Assembly: GCA_001972305.1 (NCBI GenBank) | Contig: BDDD01000911.1 | Location: forward strand, 319,441-383,440 | From: Cephalotus follicularis | Lineage: Eukaryota; Streptophyta; Magnoliopsida; Oxalidales; Cephalotaceae | Direction of reading: 5' to 3' | DNA length: 64,000 nt | Shown: positions 13,039 through 25,404 of the stretch, piece by piece | Layout: each line of letters begins with the position of its first letter | How positions within the stretch are numbered: position 1 is the first letter of the stretch | Program-made: the position numbers and the translations under genes | Notes under the pieces: generated by a model | Database searches by the model: none | The model's input: only the letters and a program-made list of their open reading frames with translations | What the model was told of the DNA's origin: nothing

Positions 13039-13533
13039 TTACTAGCATAAGTTAAAAAGAAGTAAGAGAAAAAAACACATCCTACTTGTCTTCTAAGGTT
13101 CGACCGAAACTAGGAGAAAGAGAGAAAGGGTTCTTCTTTCATCTGAAGGCTATCCTACACTTGGAGGCTACTCTGAATCAAAGGGAACTTAAAGGAAGAT
13201 CAACTTGGTATGGACTACTATAGAGGCTATCCTACACCTGGAGGCTACTTTGAATCAAAGGGAACTTGAAGGAAGGAGTGGCTCTGTCTTGTTAGATTTT
13301 GATTCCTAATGCATGTTAACAACTTACTTAAGCATCAATGATTCTTGGAGAATGATTGATTTTGTAGAGAAATTTTTGAATCCTAATTTTGCTTTTAGCC
13401 GATTTTCTCTTATGGTTTTCTTTACAAAACTATTCCAAGAAAAATCACTCGTCAATATATAAGTAGAAATATAAACTACAAGAAAAACATAAAATTATAT
13501 ATATTCTTCATAGTTTACATAATTGTTTATACA
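13039..13533. other. Spacer with a 77-bp tandem duplication
   Basis: A unit starting AGGCTATCCTACAC at 13147 repeats at 13224 with three or four substitutions. The rest is AT-rich and non-coding. The last five bases, ATACA (13529-13533), are the left target duplication of solo LTR F1. Confidence 0.75.
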
Positions 13534-16301
13534 TGTAATAACCACAATTTCAATTGATGTATATTGATCCAATTATTGCAATAAAATATGCATTTTAATT
13601 GAGTTATTGTCCAATTATTATATTCTTCTGTGTTTATTTATGTTTGGAATGTTGGAGGTTCGTTTTGGTAAAAATCGAACTTAAGAACCCTAAAAACAGC
13701 CTTGACAGCCGACTGCCACAGGGGAGAAGTTGACTGCCTGGCTTATGAAGTAGCAGTCGACTGTCACAGGGGAACAGTCGACTGGCTGATACGTGTTGAG
13801 GACAGTCGACTGGCCCATGCATCGAGTCGACTGGAAATTCGACAGACACAGGTGTCTGTGCATGTGTAACTGAACTTGAGCGTGGCATGCTAAAGGACAG
13901 GTGTCGTGGGCATGCACCAGCTGCCATGACATGCAAGGAGAGCCCTTGCATGTGCTCTGCATCTTGCAGACCTGCCACCTGCAGGAATCAAGAAAGAAAA
14001 GTAAGAGACAAAGAGATGTGAGGGAGAGAAGGAAAGATGAAAAATGTGGAGTAAATGAATTTGGCGAATTCAAGGGCTTATATCAACTGTTGAAGTTGTG
14101 ATATGAGTGTTAGAATCACTGTGAAAAGAGGGAATTGCTGGAAAAATTGTTTGAGGGCTTGCATTGGACGGATTGGAGTTTGAAGCTCAAAGTAGGAGCT
14201 TGGAAGCTTGAACATCTCCTGGTAAGTTCAAATTCGAACTCCCTATGTTGTTGTAATCTGACAGTAAGGTTAGGAGAATGCTTAATCTCCTGTTAAACAT
14301 GATTGATTAACATTCTTCTAGGATTATAGAAATTGATATGGAATATGGCACTTGGTTCAAGTAAATGAATATGCAATCTCTAAATTTGTTAGAAGGTTGT
14401 TGTTAGTTCCTTAATTAGTTACTGAATTCCTTATGGATATACAAACACATCTACTGTCCACTTAAGAGATAATGGATTGATATAGTTGATAAGTGCATAA
14501 GATGTGGTAAAAAGGGAGTGGATATATGCTTAATGAACAAATGACTTAAGCTACTGATTGTAATGGCTATAAGTGGTTACTGAATCTACTGTTACTGTTG
14601 CATGTATCCATAAACATGCATGTTTAGATTGTTATCCACTGGATTGAAGATTAGTTGGAAAAAGGCTTGGAAGCTTTAAAGAGAAAGATCACACAATTGA
14701 TCTTGGGATAGCAAATTGAGGTAGGGGTAGTGTTATGTTTTGGAAGATATGTTCATGCATTTCATGAATGTTACTTTCTACTTGCATTGAACTGATTTGG
14801 CATTGAATTGCAATACACATAAACTGTTCTGCCAGCATATCTGGGCAAAAAAAGTCGACTGCCATTGAAAGCAATCAACTACACAATTGATACAGTCGAC
14901 TGAAAAGGCCTGGCAGTCGACTACACAACCCAACAACCGACTGGTTCTTGAAGGCAGTCGACTGTCTAGGCAGAAATTGCATAACAACTGATTGAATTGC
15001 TAATGTTTTGCATTGCTATTGATCTGTATATACTACCATAATATAGTATGCACTGTTTGATGTTATTTAACATCATTATTACTGATATTTCACTGATCGA
15101 ATGAAACTATGTGCTATGTGCACAATTTTATGGTTTAACCCCCATTTTCAAATGAAGAATTATTATTCATAAGAACTACTGTTTTGATCAATGTTACTGA
15201 ATATGCTACGTATGTTAGTATATACTGTTTGGTGCTATTAACACCACTACCACTGATAGTTTAAAGATTTAAAACACCTATGGGACTTGTATCCAAAATT
15301 ATGATAATTTACTATCATTTTCAAAAGAACGCTTATTGTTCCAATAAACTACTGATTTTCCTCCTACATGAGAGGCTACTGTTTTGTTTCCTCACCTGGA
15401 AACCACTACTGTACTGATATCATTTCCTCACATGAGATGTACGATTACTGAAATGTTATATGTTTCTAAAAGAAACACCTTGATATTGCATATTGATTAT
15501 ATATGTAATATTATTACTGATTGTACTGATTGAATTGATTGTCTATGTTACTGCCGTAGTTAGTGATGGAGGATATCACTGATTATGGATGTGATCCTGG
15601 ATGCCAGGAGCTGGCCAGAGTATCACCCACTGTCTGCAATTGCAGAAATTACTGTTAAACTACCCGCCAATGCCGGTAGTAAATGTTACCTGATCTATCA
15701 TCCTTGGTGCATAGGGTGATAGTTAGGTGGTGCGCAATTGGTGCTAGGAGTTAGCGATATGCGTCACCCAAACCACTGAATGAATTGATTGTACCCTTGT
15801 GCGGTATCTTTGCATATGTACTGTTTATGTCCACTTGGCATGATTGCTATATATATTGGCACACTGAAATGTTATTTTATATAAACTGTCATACATGTTG
15901 CATTTATATATATTCCTCGGCATGCATTATCTTCCTACTTAGCCAAGTGAGGACAACGGCTAACCCCTACAATTACAGATTGAGCAAGGACGTTGGAGCT
16001 TGCTGCTGAAGCTTTGGAAAGCTTCTGTTTATCTTTTGAGGTTGTTATTACTTTTAATGTATTGTAATGAATGAACGAATCATACCTCGTTTATGTTGTT
16101 TCCTTATGTTAAGGATGATGTTTCAATTATACCGCACGTAGTATGAGATGCGTGCGGATGGCTTGTAATTTTATATTCCGACTTATTGACTGCTTCCGCA
16201 TATTGTTTAATTACTGTTAAATAAATGCTGAAATGTATGTTTAATACTGATATCACCATATATGCTTGTCAATTGATGGTATTGAAATAACGGGTGTGAC
16301 A
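13534..16301 (+). mobile_element. Solo LTR F1 (chromovirus-like Ty3/gypsy)
   Basis: The block starts TGTAATAACC and ends GGGTGTGACA, and is flanked by the perfect 5-bp repeat ATACA (13529-13533 and 16302-16306). No internal domain, primer site or second LTR is present, so it is a solo LTR left by recombination between two LTRs. It is related along its length to F2 (18284-20901). Shared blocks include the AGCCRAGTGAGGACAA element (about 15940), GTAGTATGRGATGCGTG (about 16137), and two clusters of CAGTCGACTG palindromes (13705-13850 and 14850-14970). Confidence 0.92.
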
Positions 16302-16695
16302 ATACAGATATAAAGACTTATGTAAACCATAAAAAATAATTCCATATTATAACTATTTCTTATGGTTTACATAATTCTCTTACTATAATCTAAGAAATTA
16401 TGTAAACGGTAAGTACAAAATATAAAAATTAGAAAAAAGTAATTATGACTTGCTACTTATAACCTTGTGATAGGTTGCTTTAGACAACTGTACAAAAAAA
16501 AAAATGTTAGTGGCAATTGGTAGAGAGGTTTTGGGTTGGGTTACTTGGATAGGTTCGTATTGTTAAGTATCATCTTAATATAGTTAAATATCTATTAAGT
16601 TATGGTATAGTTAAATAAGTTTATCTAAGTTACATGGGTGTATATAATTTATTTTTGATATGATTTAATTTTTTTTAATGTTACTTCTTTAATCT
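16302..16695. other. AT-rich spacer with short inverted repeat
   Basis: After the right ATACA duplication the DNA is AT-rich. TTATGTAAACCATA (about 16319) and TATGGTTTACATAA (about 16361) form a near-perfect 14-bp inverted repeat, and further copies of the word lie at 16394 and left of F1 near 13512. The end of the spacer (16560-16695) matches 29850-29960 and is one copy of a tandem host repeat. AATCT (16691-16695) is the left target duplication of element A. Confidence 0.65.
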
Positions 16696-17249
16696 TGATG
16701 TGGGGAAAATTCTATTTAAAGCATAGTGCCACGTGCCCTCAGGAGAGGACGACAGATGTCTTTTCCAGGCCTGGGCACGTGGTCGAGAGTTATAATTAGA
16801 AAGGCGTTAAGGCGCCACGATCCCAGGGCGTTGCCAACCCACGACCAGAGACGTATACATGCAAAGCACCGCGTCCTATAGGGGAAGAGCACCAAACCCA
16901 ACGGAGATCAGGGGAAATGCCCGAGATCCTCGCATTTCCCTTAGGGGCAACCATCAACTCCAAATTCGATGCTCTACAGTTACATCCAAGGCTTATAAAT
17001 ACTAAAACCAACAACTTTATACAGGTCAGCCATTTTACTCTCAAAGAACCTTATTTTCTCTGTGTTGTGCCTAACTTGAGTGTCGGAGTGTCCCCGGGAG
17101 AACAACCTCCTGAACCTTCAACGAGTTTGTTTATATATGCAGGAATTCTCAACCAAATTATCTTCTTGGACATAGATTCCAGCGTTTCCATCAACAAATC
17201 AAAGCCCTCCACGTGGGGTACTGTTGAATAAAGGTTTTCTGCATCAACA
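16696..17249 (+). repeat. 5' LTR of element A
   Basis: It begins TGATGTGGGGAAAATTC and ends TTCTGCATCAACA. It matches the 3' LTR throughout with scattered substitutions. A probable TATA region is TATAAATAC near 16996, followed by the likely transcript start. Confidence 0.93.
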
Positions 17250-17269
17250 GTTGGAGCCGTCTGTGGGAA
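17250..17269 (+). other. Primer binding site of element A
   Basis: GTTGGAGCCGTCTGTGGGAA directly follows the LTR. The form TTGG-GCCGTCTGTGGG is typical of Tat-type elements, with one substitution (A for C) in the TGGCGCC core. Confidence 0.8.
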
Positions 17270-18283
17270 GCGCATCGAAAAGTCATTAAGAACTATGCCT
17301 CCGAGAAAGAGCATCAACAACCAGTCTAGAGCCACTGGAAGTCGACAATAGGAGATCCCACCTCTTCCTCCTGAAGCCAGTAAAATTGCGGCTCTGGAAC
17401 AAGCTCACGTCACTGGGGAGCAACTCAATTAGCTCCTCTAGGGAATGGAGCGTCTCACAAACTTGTTGGAAACCAACCTAGCCAACCAAGGCCAGGCTGT
17501 ACCTGCACGAACAAACAGCCGAGGACAAAGCGGTCCAATCAGGCCGGTGGTGGAGATAGGACACCCCAGAGGTGCCAGGCGAAACCCACCGAGGGGAGAG
17601 AAACTCCCCCCGAGGCGGTCAGGGGACAATATTCCCCTAGGGAGGAGACCTAAGATCAATGCATCTCAGAGGGCAGAGTCCTCAACTACCCAGGATCAGC
17701 CCAACGATCCTAGAAGAGTGAGTCCCGAGCATCAGGAAATGGAGGTGGATCCCTAAGGGGAAGCCAGGGGTGCAGAGGATGGATGAGCGCGATCCAATGC
17801 CCCACGCAGAGCAGGAACGGTCCGGGGGAGTAGGGTAGACCGCACAACCACACTGGTCGGGGAGTCATGAGTCACTAGCAGGGCCAAGAACATTGAGGAT
17901 GTGGAGCAGGCAATGAATAGAAGGCTTGCTGAGATGGAGAGAAGGTTCCGAGGAGCAAAACAGGGGAGGGGACGTCTGTCCGACGTGCGCAAGATTAACG
18001 CCCACCCCTTCACCTTCGAGATCATGGTGGAGCATATTCCCGGTGGATTTTGGCTCCCAAGCCTCAACAAATATGATGGGTCCATGGATCCCATCCAACA
18101 TGTGCGTACCTACATTCAAACCACGTGGGTGCACCAAGCCTCAGACACCACACTTTACCGAGAATTCCCAGCAACATTGACCGGTGCAGCCCAATCATGG
18201 TATTTCACCCTGGATAAGGGTTCGGTGGAGAATTTCGACCAGTTTACGGAATTGTTCATAACCAAGTTCCTCAATAACACTAC

Positions 18284-20901
18284 TGTAACGTCTGGAATTT
18301 AATTCCATGTATTATTGTAATCCTTAATGTGCTTTTGCCATGAATTAATAAAGGGCAAAATTTCCTGAATGATATCTTGAATATTAAATTGACTTAGAAC
18401 TTTTGAATGTGTAATTCTCAATATCATTGTGTGGATTTTTGGCCAGGACAGCCGACTGGTGTGATAAACCAGCCGACTGTTGCACTAAAGGAAAAGGCAG
18501 TCGACTGGTGTGAGGAACCAGCCGACTGGCCACTGTCGTGACACTTGGCACAGATTGCCAGTCAAGGCAGTCAACTGCCAGGGAATGGCAGTCGACTGGA
18601 TCGTGCCCTGTTTTATCTGCATGTGACGAGATCACATGAAGCTCTTTGGGAAATCATTTGCAGGCGCCCTCTGGTCATGAAGAGGACGTGTTGATCATGC
18701 ACACCACGCCAGGACCTGCAAAAACAAAAGGAAAGAAAAGAAATGACAAGTGTGTGTATGCATGCAAGTGTTGTGAGAGAATGGAGCCTTTAAGCCATGC
18801 AAAGGAATGGTGAGGGAGGAACTGCATAAATGATCTCTGACTTCATCCCTCTCTCACCCTACAATCTGTGAAGAAAGAACAGAAGAGATAGAGAAGCAAA
18901 ACAGTAAGAGATTGAAGGAGAAAATAGAGAGAAAGTGAGAGATCCTCCATTGTTGAAGCTTGGAGCTCGGGTTGGAGTTGCTGGGCTATTGTTGGAGCTG
19001 CTGGGAAGCTCAAGAACTCTGGGAAGGAGACATAAAGAGGTGGACCTACAATTTCTAACTTGAAATCAAAGGTAGGGGTAGTTGTAGAAAGCTTTATGCA
19101 TGCACTTTAAATTCAAGTGGAAATGAGAATTTTAATGAATGGTACTGCTGTTTAGGCAGTAGGTTTCAGTGTTGATTATGTTATGGTTAATGTTGATTAC
19201 AATCTAGCATGTTTACTGAACCTTGAATGGAGAATTAAAATGGTTTTCATGCAATGCCATAAATGGGATATCTTTTGTATTTATGATACAAACAGTGAAT
19301 AATGCATGAACTGAGTTGTGTTTAGGCCAATGTATGTTTATTGGTGCTATACTGATGATTGAATGCTTGTGGACAAGTTCCAATTTAGTGTAAAACGGAT
19401 TTAGCAGTGAATTATTGTCACTGTCCAACCCAGAACAACCGACTGCTCGTAGAAGCAGTCGACTGCCAGAGCTTTCAGTCGACTGGAATGTAATACCAGT
19501 GGACTGTGAATGCGATAATTACCCATAATAGTCGACTATAAAAGGAATGAAGTCGACTGCATGGTATTCGTGATGAACAAGTCGACTGCCTGAGGACGGC
19601 AGTCGACTGCCTAGGGAAATCCAGCCGACTGTTAAGAGGAAACAGCCGGCTGTTACTGCAGAACTTGGACTGATAGAGAAAGGGATAAGCTTAGGCTAAT
19701 TACCAACAACCCTAGGTGCATTCTGAGCATATGTTTGCATTTTTACGGTGAATTGCATTATGGTTGATTGTAAATATGTTAACCATTTTGAAAAGCTTGC
19801 ATGATTATTTTAATCATTATTGCGAAAATATATATTTGTCAAAATATATGAATTTATATATTTTCAAAATGGTGGGAAAGTATTCCCAAATACGGAGAAC
19901 TGTTAAAGGATTTACTATGAAATCCAAATGTATTGTTTTAAGTTTATAACTTATTTCAACTTGTGAACGGAGTAATATATTTAAATAGAAATATATTTGA
20001 TCAAGTGAATATGCTTTATTGCTTGAATTGTATTGTGCTTTGAAATATGGAGACTGTTGGGTTAGCCGTCGTGCTAAACAACTTACGGAGGACTTGCTTC
20101 AAAAACCGTTCGCAAACGGGATGGGGTAAGAGTGCATGACGTTGGGGCCAGGAGGTGGCGACGGTTATTGCGACTTGTTTGTCTGGTTCCTTTTGGAACA
20201 TACTTATTGCTTGTGTTGATACAAATTACGGAGTTATTATTGTACGGTGAACATGCATATATTTTTATATATGTATTTACGGAGTTATTTTGTACGGTGA
20301 ACATGCATATATTTTTATATATGTATTTACGGAGTTATTTTGTACGGTGAACTTACATATATTTTATATGTATATACGGAGATATATCGTGAAAATTACA
20401 CATCATGCTGCATCATATGCATTCATTCATGATACGCATTACCTTGACCTTAAACTGTAATTCATAAGCTTTTCTACTTAGCCGAGTGAGGACAAAGGCT
20501 AACCCCTACTGTAACAGATTGATGGAGTGGACATGTTATGGAGCATGCTTGAAGGCTTAAAGAGAAGACTGTGTAGTTTCTCTTAATTTATGTACTGGTT
20601 TATGGAACAATGATTTGTATTTCGGATTAATGTAATTCGGATTATTATTGTTATCTCGCTACTGTATTTTTATCACGCTCCGTTTATGGGCGATCGACTT
20701 TATGTTGTTGGTTTTATATGAACCTTGTTGGGCATCACGTAGTATGGGATGCGTGATGCGTATTTAAATTCGTCTCACTTATGCTTTTGCTTCCGCTATC
20801 AAAGGTTTTTATTTATCGGTATTTTTACATGAGCTGAATTGTCCTGTGTTGATTGCCTTACCACGTTATGTGTTGTCTTGAATTGGAAGCGGGGTGTGAC
20901 A
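18284..20901 (+). mobile_element. Solo LTR F2 inside element A gag
   Basis: A 2618-bp block starts TGTAACGTCTGG and ends GGGGTGTGACA. It is flanked by the perfect duplication ACTAC (18279-18283 and 20902-20906) and interrupts the gag frame. It shares the start, end and internal blocks of F1. Two palindrome clusters (CAGTCGACTG and variants) lie at 18450-18600 and 19435-19650, and a GCTAACCCCTACTGTAACAG block lies near 20498. No coding or internal region is present, so it is a solo LTR. Confidence 0.95.
20228..20385 (+). repeat. Three tandem 50-bp repeats inside F2
   Basis: Three units start ACGGAGTTATTNTGTACGGTG; the first two are nearly identical and the third is diverged and shortened. F1 lacks this array, so it arose after the two copies diverged. 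Confidence 0.85.
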
Positions 20902-21809
20902 ACTACGCAGAGGAGGAACTCTACCCATTTGATCAATGTGGTACAGGGAAGAGATGAGTCACTAAGAGATTACCTTACCAGATTCAATAGGGAGTCTCTC
21001 ACAGTGAAAGACCTGGAGCCGTCCTTCGCCATGACAACTTTGAATAGTGGGCTGAGGAGCAATTCATCTTTCACTTTCTCCCTTTTGAAGAAACCCGCGG
21101 TGGATATGGCAGATCTACTGAGGAGAGAAAAAAAGTATGTCAATGCCGAGGAGAAGATGGAAACCAGGAAACAAAAAACACCCTGGTTAGACCATCAGGC
21201 AGAGAAAGGGGAGCATTCAAAAAATGCTTCTGGGAAGAAAGAGAAGAGGAAGGAGAGGTCCGAGCTGTCCAAAGAAGGCCTCAGGCACAAACTCTCCAAG
21301 AGAGAGGACTCACCCATGGGAGGGGCACCTATCCTGGCCTACAACAACTTTTCCCCCCTCCTGGACACGCGCACCAGGATACTTGCAGTGGAGAAGGATA
21401 GGGTCCCCATACAATGGCCTGCACCATTGAGGTCCCTAGCAGAGAAGAGGGATACAGAGAAATACTATCGGTATCATCGTGACCACGGGCATGATACCGA
21501 GGAGTGTAGGCAATTGAAGAATCAGATTGATGACCTGATTTGGAAGGGGCACCTGCTCAAGTATGTGGACAGGAACGCTCCCTAGGGAAGAAGGGAGCAA
21601 AAGAGATAATAGGCTCCTCGGCAACAGGAGGAGTAGCAACAGCAGCAGCAGCCCAGGGGTGTCAGTCACACCATCTATGGGGGGGTCGTGTTTGCTGGCG
21701 ACCATAAGAATGCCAGGAAAGCCTATGGGAGGCAATCCCTTGCTATGCAGCAAATTCATCACAACAAAAGGATGAGAACAGGTGGAGATGAGGAGGTGAT
21801 ATCCTTCTC

Positions 21810-22338
21810 GTAGGTGGACTATAAGGGAGTACGTCTCCCTTATGATCATCCAGTGGTGGTAACTCTTCAAGTGGCACTTTTCACTATGAAGAGGATTCTC
21901 ATTGATAGCGGGAGCTTGGCTGATATACTGTACAAACACGCATTTGATCAGCTGAGGATACCGACCGACCAGCTAAAGCCCGTGAAAACCCCACTGGTCG
22001 GCTTTTCAGGGGAGATGGTCCATCCTCTGGGATCCATCGACCTGTCCGTGGTTGCAGGCACGACCCCATGCCAGACCCAGGTGGAGATGACATTCTTGGT
22101 GGTAGATACACCCAGCCCGTACAATGCCATAATTGGGTGACCAGGTCTGAACCTCATGAAGGCAATAGTGTCCACGAGACACTTATTGATGAAGTTCCCT
22201 ATTAAGTTTGGTGTGGGGGCAGCCAGAGGAGATCAGCAGGCGGCAAGGCAGTGCTACAAGACTGCCATCATGGATAAAGGGAAGGACAAGGTACTTCCTA
22301 TTGCAAATGTGGAGCTCAGAGGAGACGTGGAACTCTAG
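21810..22338 (+). pseudogene. Aspartic protease of element A
   Basis: This domain would cleave the Gag-Pol polyprotein. The frame beginning near 21810 reads WTIRE... in one phase and DYKGVRLPYDHPVVV in the protease phase, with the active site ILIDSGSLADILY near 21898-21935. The terminal flap region reads PYNAIIG at about 22117-22137, followed immediately by an in-frame stop (22138-22140), then GLNLMKAIVSTRHLLMKFP in the same frame. Between gag (end 21585) and here lies about 220 bases of glutamine- and serine-rich linker with stops. The catalytic Asp-Ser-Gly is intact. Confidence 0.85.
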
Positions 22339-22339
22339 C

Positions 22340-23260
22340 GTCCACAGCTTGTTGAGGATGTGATTCAAGTATCCCTGGAAGAGGGCAACACTGAAAGAGT
22401 TTTCCAAGTTGGTTCACAGCTTGGAGAGGTGGAGAAGGGAGAATTAATAACATTCATCAAAGAAAACAAAGATGTGTTTGCCTGGTCGGCAGAGGAGGTC
22501 CCTAGTATCAGCCCAAACGTAATGGTTCACAAACTAAGTGTGGATCCAATGAGGCCTCCGACCAGGCAAAAGAAGAGGAACTTTGCTCCTGAGAGGCAGC
22601 AAGCAATAGCCGAAGAGGTGAGCAAGCTATTGCAGGTAGGGTTCATAAGGGAAGTGCATTACTCAGACTGGCTGGAGAACCCAGTACTGGTAAAAAAAGC
22701 AAATGGCAAGTGGAGGATGTGCATTGATTTCACAGACCTCAACAAAGCTTGTCCCAAGGATCACTTCCCTCTCCCAAAGATAGATCAGTTGGTGGATGCG
22801 ACCTCAGGATACAGAATGTTAAGCTTCTTGGATGCCTACTCGGGAAACAATCAATCCCCATGTACGGGCTTGACGAGAACAAGACAGCTTTCATCATGGA
22901 CCGGGGGATGTATTGTTACAAGGTCATGCCCTTTGGATTGAAGAATGCAGGGGCCACCTACCAATGACTAGTCAACAAAATCTTTGAGCCTCAGATCGGA
23001 ATAATGGAGAGTACGAAGCCTGAGAAGAGCCCATGGACAAATACTTATCACATTTCCAGAGTTTGAAGTTAGCCTTCGAAGTTCTAAGAGTGTTAAAAGT
23101 ACCCAGAGCAGAAAACACCCGAGCAGACAAATTATCAAAACTAGCCACGGTAGAGGAGCTGGAAAAGAACAAAACCGTGCTAGTAGACTACTTGGACAGG
23201 CCCACCATTTCTGAAGTAGACGTGATGGACATAGACCTACCACAAGAGCTGAACTGGATG
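22340..23260 (+). pseudogene. Reverse transcriptase and RNase H tail of element A, internally deleted
   Basis: The frame at 22360-22941 carries the RT entry (NPVLVKKANGKWRMCIDFTDLNKACPKD, quoted here in two parts: NPVLVKKANGKW and RMCIDFTDLNKACPKD) and then FPLPKIDQLVDATSGY. A frameshift near 22855 moves the reading to QIPMYG.. and GMYCYKVMPFGLKNAGATYQ up to 22967. The Y-x-D-D catalytic box that should follow is absent. Within about 60 bases the reading jumps to an RNase H tail (LKVPRAENTRADKLSKLA near 23095-23150). A deletion of well over 1 kb is inferred at about 22985-23035. Without the catalytic box this copy cannot make active RT. Confidence 0.85.
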
Positions 23261-23269
23261 ACCTTTTTC

Positions 23270-24301
23270 ATCAATTGGCTGAGGAATGGAATTTTGCTCG
23301 AGGACCCCGCGGAGGCAAGGAAACTTGTGTACAGAGCAAACAGATTTCAGCTCCGAGATGGGATCCTCTACAAAAGGTCATTTTCTTTTCCCTGGATAAG
23401 ATGCTTGGCTCACCTAGAGGCCGATTACGCTCTAAGGGAAGTTCATGAAGGGATCGGTGGCAACCACACAGGGTACAGAACCTTGTCCCACAAACTATTG
23501 GGGCATCGCTACTTCTGGTCGACCATGCACCAAGAGGCTATAGACTTCATGAGAAAATGAGATAGATTCCAGAGGAACGCCAACATAAGCAGGAGACCTT
23601 CATAGCCCCTGACATCCATCACGGCACATTGGACCTTTGCACAATGGGGGATGGACTTCGTCGGACCACTTCTCGTGGCAATAGGCCAGAGGGAGTTTCT
23701 CCTTGTAGCCGTGGATTACTTTACCAAGTGGGTGGAAGCGGAGCCAATGGCCATGATCACAGAAAAGAACACGGAAAGATTTGTATGGAAGTCCATTATC
23801 TGTAGATTTGGAGTCCCGCAGACAATAGTCTCAGACAATGGTAAATAGTTTGATTGCCAAGCATTCCGTGACTTTTACAAAGAGTGGAGAATAGAGAATA
23901 GGGTTGCTTCAGTAGCCTACCCCCAAAGCAATGGACAAGTTGAGCTGATCAAAAGAGAAATCATCTTGGGCTTGAAGAAGTGCCTTGAAGACAGCAAAGG
24001 AAGATGGACAGAGGAGATACCAAGTGTACTATGGGCATATAGAACCACTCATCGGACCATAACTGGTGAGTCCCCATACAGCCTTTGTTTTGGAGCAGAA
24101 GCTATGATACCGGTGGACAATGGTGTACAATTACCAAGGGTTGTGCACTTCACTGCAGGGAACAATGAAGAAGGACTTAGGTGCCTCCTTGATTTAGCAG
24201 AAGAGCTCATTGAACATTCAAGCTCAAGATCAAGATCAAGATCAAGCTCAAGGACCATACAAGATCAAGACAGTGCTCAACCTAGGAACATTCAAGCTTG
24301 A
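23270..24301 (+). pseudogene. Integrase of element A
   Basis: This domain would insert element cDNA into chromosomes. The N-terminal HHCC region appears around 23430-23560 (REVHEGIGGNHTGYRTL ... FMRK), but the first knuckle cysteine is replaced by a stop (23558-23560). The catalytic core shows GMDFVGPL (first Asp, near 23650), VAVDYFTKWVEAEP, IVSDNGK followed by a stop (second Asp, near 23835) and SNGQVELIKREI (Glu region near 23930). The last ORF, 23966-24301, reads WAYRTTHRTITGESPYSLCF, a Tat integrase signature, and ends in an SRSRSRSSS-like run derived from a short AGATCA repeat. At least two in-frame stops inactivate it. Confidence 0.9.
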
Positions 24302-24524
24302 AACTCTGTAGGGAAGGGAGATTGCCAGAGCTTGGAATGCCAAGAATTTGAGAAAATACTATCAATGATTTTGTGTAAGATGTACAAAATTCTGATCGGC
24401 AATAAAGTTGATTTTTTTTTTCCAAAATTGTGTTCAAGATCATTGTTCCAAGTTTTCAAGGGATCGGAGGCCCTATGTTCATGTCCTTAAACCTCTGAAC
24501 AGTCGCCAATCAACTCCCTCAACT
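24302..24524. other. Spacer after integrase of element A
   Basis: Non-coding, with a T-run at 24411-24422. It separates the end of pol from the minisatellite. Confidence 0.6.
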
Positions 24525-24790
24525 CAACAAAGCCTCATCCAGGGGAGCACCTAAAGCGTCCTCCAGTGGAGTAAACAAAGCCTCCTCTAGGGGAACACCT
24601 AAAGCTTCCTCCAGGGGAGCACACAAAGACTCCCCCAGGGGAGCACCTAAAGGCCCCCCTGAGGGGCAATTCAAAAAAGACTCCCCCCCAAGGGGGCAAT
24701 TCCAAAAAGAACCCCCCAGGGGGAAATTCAAAAAACATCCCCCAGGGGGCAATTCAAAAAAGACTTCCAAGGAAGCAATAAGACTCCTCA
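24525..24790 (+). repeat. Degenerate 27-35 bp minisatellite of element A
   Basis: About eight units with the phrases CTCCAGGGGAGCACC and CCCCCAGGGGGCAATTC, drifting in length from unit to unit. Such arrays between pol and the antisense ORF are common in Tat elements. Both strands stay open through part of it, but the composition is that of a repeat, not of a gene. Confidence 0.8.
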
Positions 24791-25400
24791 GGGAGCAAAC
24801 ACTGGTCGGTAACACCATGATAACTTGTTTGACCAGACCTAAAATCATGTCTTGAAAGGAGAATCTATGGGAACTCACAACGATCAAGTTCGTTGGACTG
24901 AGCACTTTGAAACAAGTGTCCCTAAGTGGACTGCAAGCTCAGAAAACCTGGTCTAGACTATAATAGACCAGACAAGTCCCTACTTGGCAAACCCATAGGA
25001 GCTTGCCCAAGAAGACCTAGAACTTTGTCTACGAACACATCAGAACTCGTAAAGACTAAGACTTTTTGCCTAAGCGCCTTTGAAATGAGGTATCCTAAGG
25101 GGACTACAAAGCTTGGGTAATCACGCCTGAAAATTGTAAGGCCACACTATAAAGTCTATAAGCTGGACAAAGTTAAAGTTCCTAAGGGAATTGTAAATGC
25201 CTGGGAAGAGCTCGAGCATAACATACATCGCAAAGAGAGCAAAGAAAGCCCGGGGTGAAGAAGCTTAGTACTTTGTGAGTTCTTGGTGATATTTCAAAGC
25301 AAAAAGCAAAGCATACAAAGGAGAGGTGCAAAAATACTTCTTCTCATTGATTAATAGAAGGGTTACATTGCAAAAGAAAGAAAAAATTACAAGGCAAAGT
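24791..25400. other. Non-coding 3' region of element A
   Basis: No ORF or motif that I recognise. It lies between the minisatellite and the 3' end of the antisense ORF region and could hold that transcript's terminator. Confidence 0.5.
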
Positions 25401-25404
25401 ATAT

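Larger units (their letters stand above)
17295..21585 (+). pseudogene. gag: gag of element A, split by solo LTR F2
   Basis: Gag packages element RNA into virus-like particles. One frame runs from ATG 17295 to 18283 and resumes at 20907 after the F2 insertion, ending at 21585. Stops interrupt it near 17346, 17430, 17754 and 17790. The conserved core reads NKYDGSMDPIQHV and LTGAAQSWYFTL, then RRNSTHLINVVQ and LRDYLTRFNRESL after the insert. These are typical of the Tat gag domain. A C-terminal knuckle reads YYRYHRDHGHDTEEC, with its first cysteine replaced. Removing F2 and one copy of ACTAC would leave the frame continuous, as in the homologous element D gag at 37150-38689. Confidence 0.9.

Noticed and set aside
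24525..24790. CRISPR-like array (also 30500-30745, 35430-35740, 36000-36345)
   Set aside because: Units are contiguous and degenerate with no unique spacers, and the setting is a plant retrotransposon.
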